A DNA stretch of 6,908 nt from Pseudolysobacter sp. (GTDB lineage Bacteria > Pseudomonadota > Gammaproteobacteria > Xanthomonadales > Rhodanobacteraceae): positions 1 to 6,908 of the forward strand of contig JANXUW010000321.1 of NCBI GenBank assembly GCA_025351985.1, given 5' to 3'. Both the position numbers and the translations under genes were made by a program. Positions 6,353 to 6,908 of this stretch are shown one piece after another. Numbering within the stretch: the first letter of the stretch is position 1; each line of letters starts with the position of its first letter. Below the pieces are notes generated by a model. It did no database searches. It saw only the letters and a list, made by a program, of their open reading frames with translations, and was not told the origin of the DNA.

Positions 6353-6380
6353 GTTACAACGGTATGACGATTTCAGTCAA
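6353..6380 (-). promoter_or_regulatory. possible promoter of the glycosyltransferase operon
   Basis: On the minus strand TTGACT (6380-6375) is followed after 16 bases by TGTAAC (6358-6353), which keeps four of six -10 consensus positions. Transcription would start about 45 bases before the ATG at 6301. The match is modest and there is a second TATACA (6464-6459) further upstream, so the exact promoter is uncertain. Confidence 0.33.
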
Positions 6381-6591
6381 CGCACAAACTGCGGTGCAGG
6401 AACTTCTGCTGTTCACAAAGCGTAGAAAGCTTGTCTCTGCAACGGTTCGGTATAGCTTTGTATATTTTTTACCGCGTTGCGTCACATTCATCGAAAAACA
6501 AAGAAGCATGTTCCAAAAGTATGCGCAAGGTCACGAAAACGCACACAAAGCCCCAGCGTCTACAGCAGCTTAAGTCAGGGTAGTTTATTTA

Positions 6592-6628
6592 ACCCCTGTA
6601 AGGGACGGGGCATTTTCAGAACAGGGGT
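6592..6628. repeat. 8-bp perfect inverted repeat
   Basis: ACCCCTGT (6592-6599) is the exact complement of ACAGGGGT (6621-6628), with a 21-base loop containing GGGACGGGG. No T-run follows on either strand, so it is not a standard Rho-independent terminator. Confidence 0.5.
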
Positions 6629-6646
6629 AGCTGATACTTCGCATGT

Positions 6647-6733
6647 AACTTCCCGTGTTTTTTACCTTGATTGCTACCTTCCAATCATTGCTTCGTTTCG
6701 ATTTCAAGACCACACCGAAAACGACGGGAAATT
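6647..6733. repeat. near-perfect 10-bp inverted repeat enclosing 67 bp
   Basis: AACTTCCCGT (6647-6656) and ACGGGAAATT (6724-6733) are inverted copies matching at 9 of 10 positions and enclose 67 bases. No flanking duplication is apparent, so a miniature transposable element is only one reading. Confidence 0.3.
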
Positions 6734-6775
6734 GAACGTGGAAGAGCAATTTTGGAAAAATTTATGAACTTATCG

Positions 6776-6786
6776 CCCCCCCCCCC
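6776..6786 (+). repeat. homopolymeric tract of eleven C
   Basis: Eleven consecutive C residues follow TATCG and precede AAATGC. Runs this long are rare in such DNA and prone to slipped-strand changes and to sequencing length errors. It is not inside a supported gene. Confidence 0.9.
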
Positions 6787-6793
6787 AAATGCA

Positions 6794-6816
6794 GGACAGA
6801 CCTCTGCGTGCTGTCC
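6794..6816 (+). repeat. short hairpin next to the C tract
   Basis: GGACAG (6794-6799) is the exact complement of CTGTCC (6811-6816), with an 11-base loop. The preceding C run could also pair with GGGG at 6827-6830, closing a longer stem around this hairpin. No T-run follows. Confidence 0.4.
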
Positions 6817-6908
6817 CAACATCTGAGGGGCTAAATCATAGCGAAGAAAATATAGCTATTACATTTTGCGATTAAATATCTTAAGGAATGTAGCAGTCGA
6901 AGCCGACA

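Larger units (their letters stand above)
6302..6908. other. 607-bp region without a convincing gene
   Basis: The stretch is visibly less GC-rich than the two operons. I checked both strands: the longest plus-strand frame (6477-6767, 96 codons) has no ribosome site, crosses the inverted repeats and has no protein-like composition. The part nearest 6301 holds the possible promoter for the minus-strand operon. The remainder holds inverted repeats at 6592-6628 and 6647-6733, an 11-C run at 6776-6786 and a short hairpin at 6794-6816. It may be a degenerate mobile-element remnant, a non-coding RNA region, or ordinary intergenic DNA. Confidence 0.5.

Noticed and set aside
5165..6367. 400-codon plus-strand frame opposite the glycosyltransferase
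   Set aside because: It is longer than the true gene but low-complexity (rich in R, H, Q, A), while the minus strand carries an intact GT4 signature.
6592..6628. Rho-independent terminator
   Set aside because: The stem has no following T-run on either strand and the 21-base loop is long for a terminator.
6477..6767. 96-codon plus-strand frame in the right edge
   Set aside because: It has no ribosome site, no recognisable motif, crosses two inverted repeats and has an atypical composition.
1..6908. CRISPR array, tRNA or rRNA
   Set aside because: No regularly spaced direct repeats and no cloverleaf or rRNA-like segments were seen by eye on either strand.

Overview
This window looks like chromosomal DNA of a moderately GC-rich gammaproteobacterium. 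A Xanthomonadales-type host (Xanthomonadaceae or Rhodanobacteraceae) fits best. That is my recollection of similar gene neighbourhoods (SPFH protein, small membrane protein, Arc-like protein, M15 peptidase; and glycosyltransferase, DUF2334 deacetylase, flippase-like protein). It is not something the sequence alone proves. Two well-formed operons face each other in the middle, and both edges are less GC-rich, gene-poor and mobile-element-like.

Layout. (1) Positions 1-1497 are an accessory edge. A complete IS481-family insertion sequence (200..1203, transposase on the minus strand) has 24-bp imperfect terminal inverted repeats and CTAG on both sides. It sits between two minus-strand open frames of unknown function, a 39-codon ORF (17..136) and an 83-codon frame without a start (1221..1472), which may be remnants of one older locus. 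(2) Positions 1498-3475, plus strand, hold a tight four-gene cluster: an SPFH (stomatin/prohibitin-type) membrane protein, a three-helix membrane protein, a 63-aa ribbon-helix-helix (Arc-like) protein and a zinc M15/VanY-type D,D-peptidase. Gaps are short or overlapping, so it reads as one transcription unit. Two exact 9-bp direct repeats 11 bp apart lie just upstream and are a candidate operator for the Arc-like protein. (3) Positions 3442-6301, minus strand, hold a three-gene overlapping operon: GT4 glycosyltransferase, DUF2334-type polysaccharide deacetylase, and a polytopic LPG_synthase_TM/flippase-like protein. The combination suggests making, deacetylating and possibly translocating a glycolipid or glycan intermediate, but the product is unknown. 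The two operons converge and their last genes overlap tail to tail by 34 bp. (4) Positions 6302-6908 are a 607-bp region of lower GC with no convincing gene. It has a possible promoter for the glycosyltransferase operon, several inverted repeats and an 11-C homopolymer.

Functionally, both operons point to the cell envelope (membrane scaffold, peptidoglycan peptide trimming, lipid or glycan modification). I found no clear defence system, CRISPR array, tRNA or rRNA. The least ordinary signals are the IS whose transposase stop codon comes from its own target site, the helically phased repeats before an operon encoding an RHH protein, and the structured AT-richer right edge.
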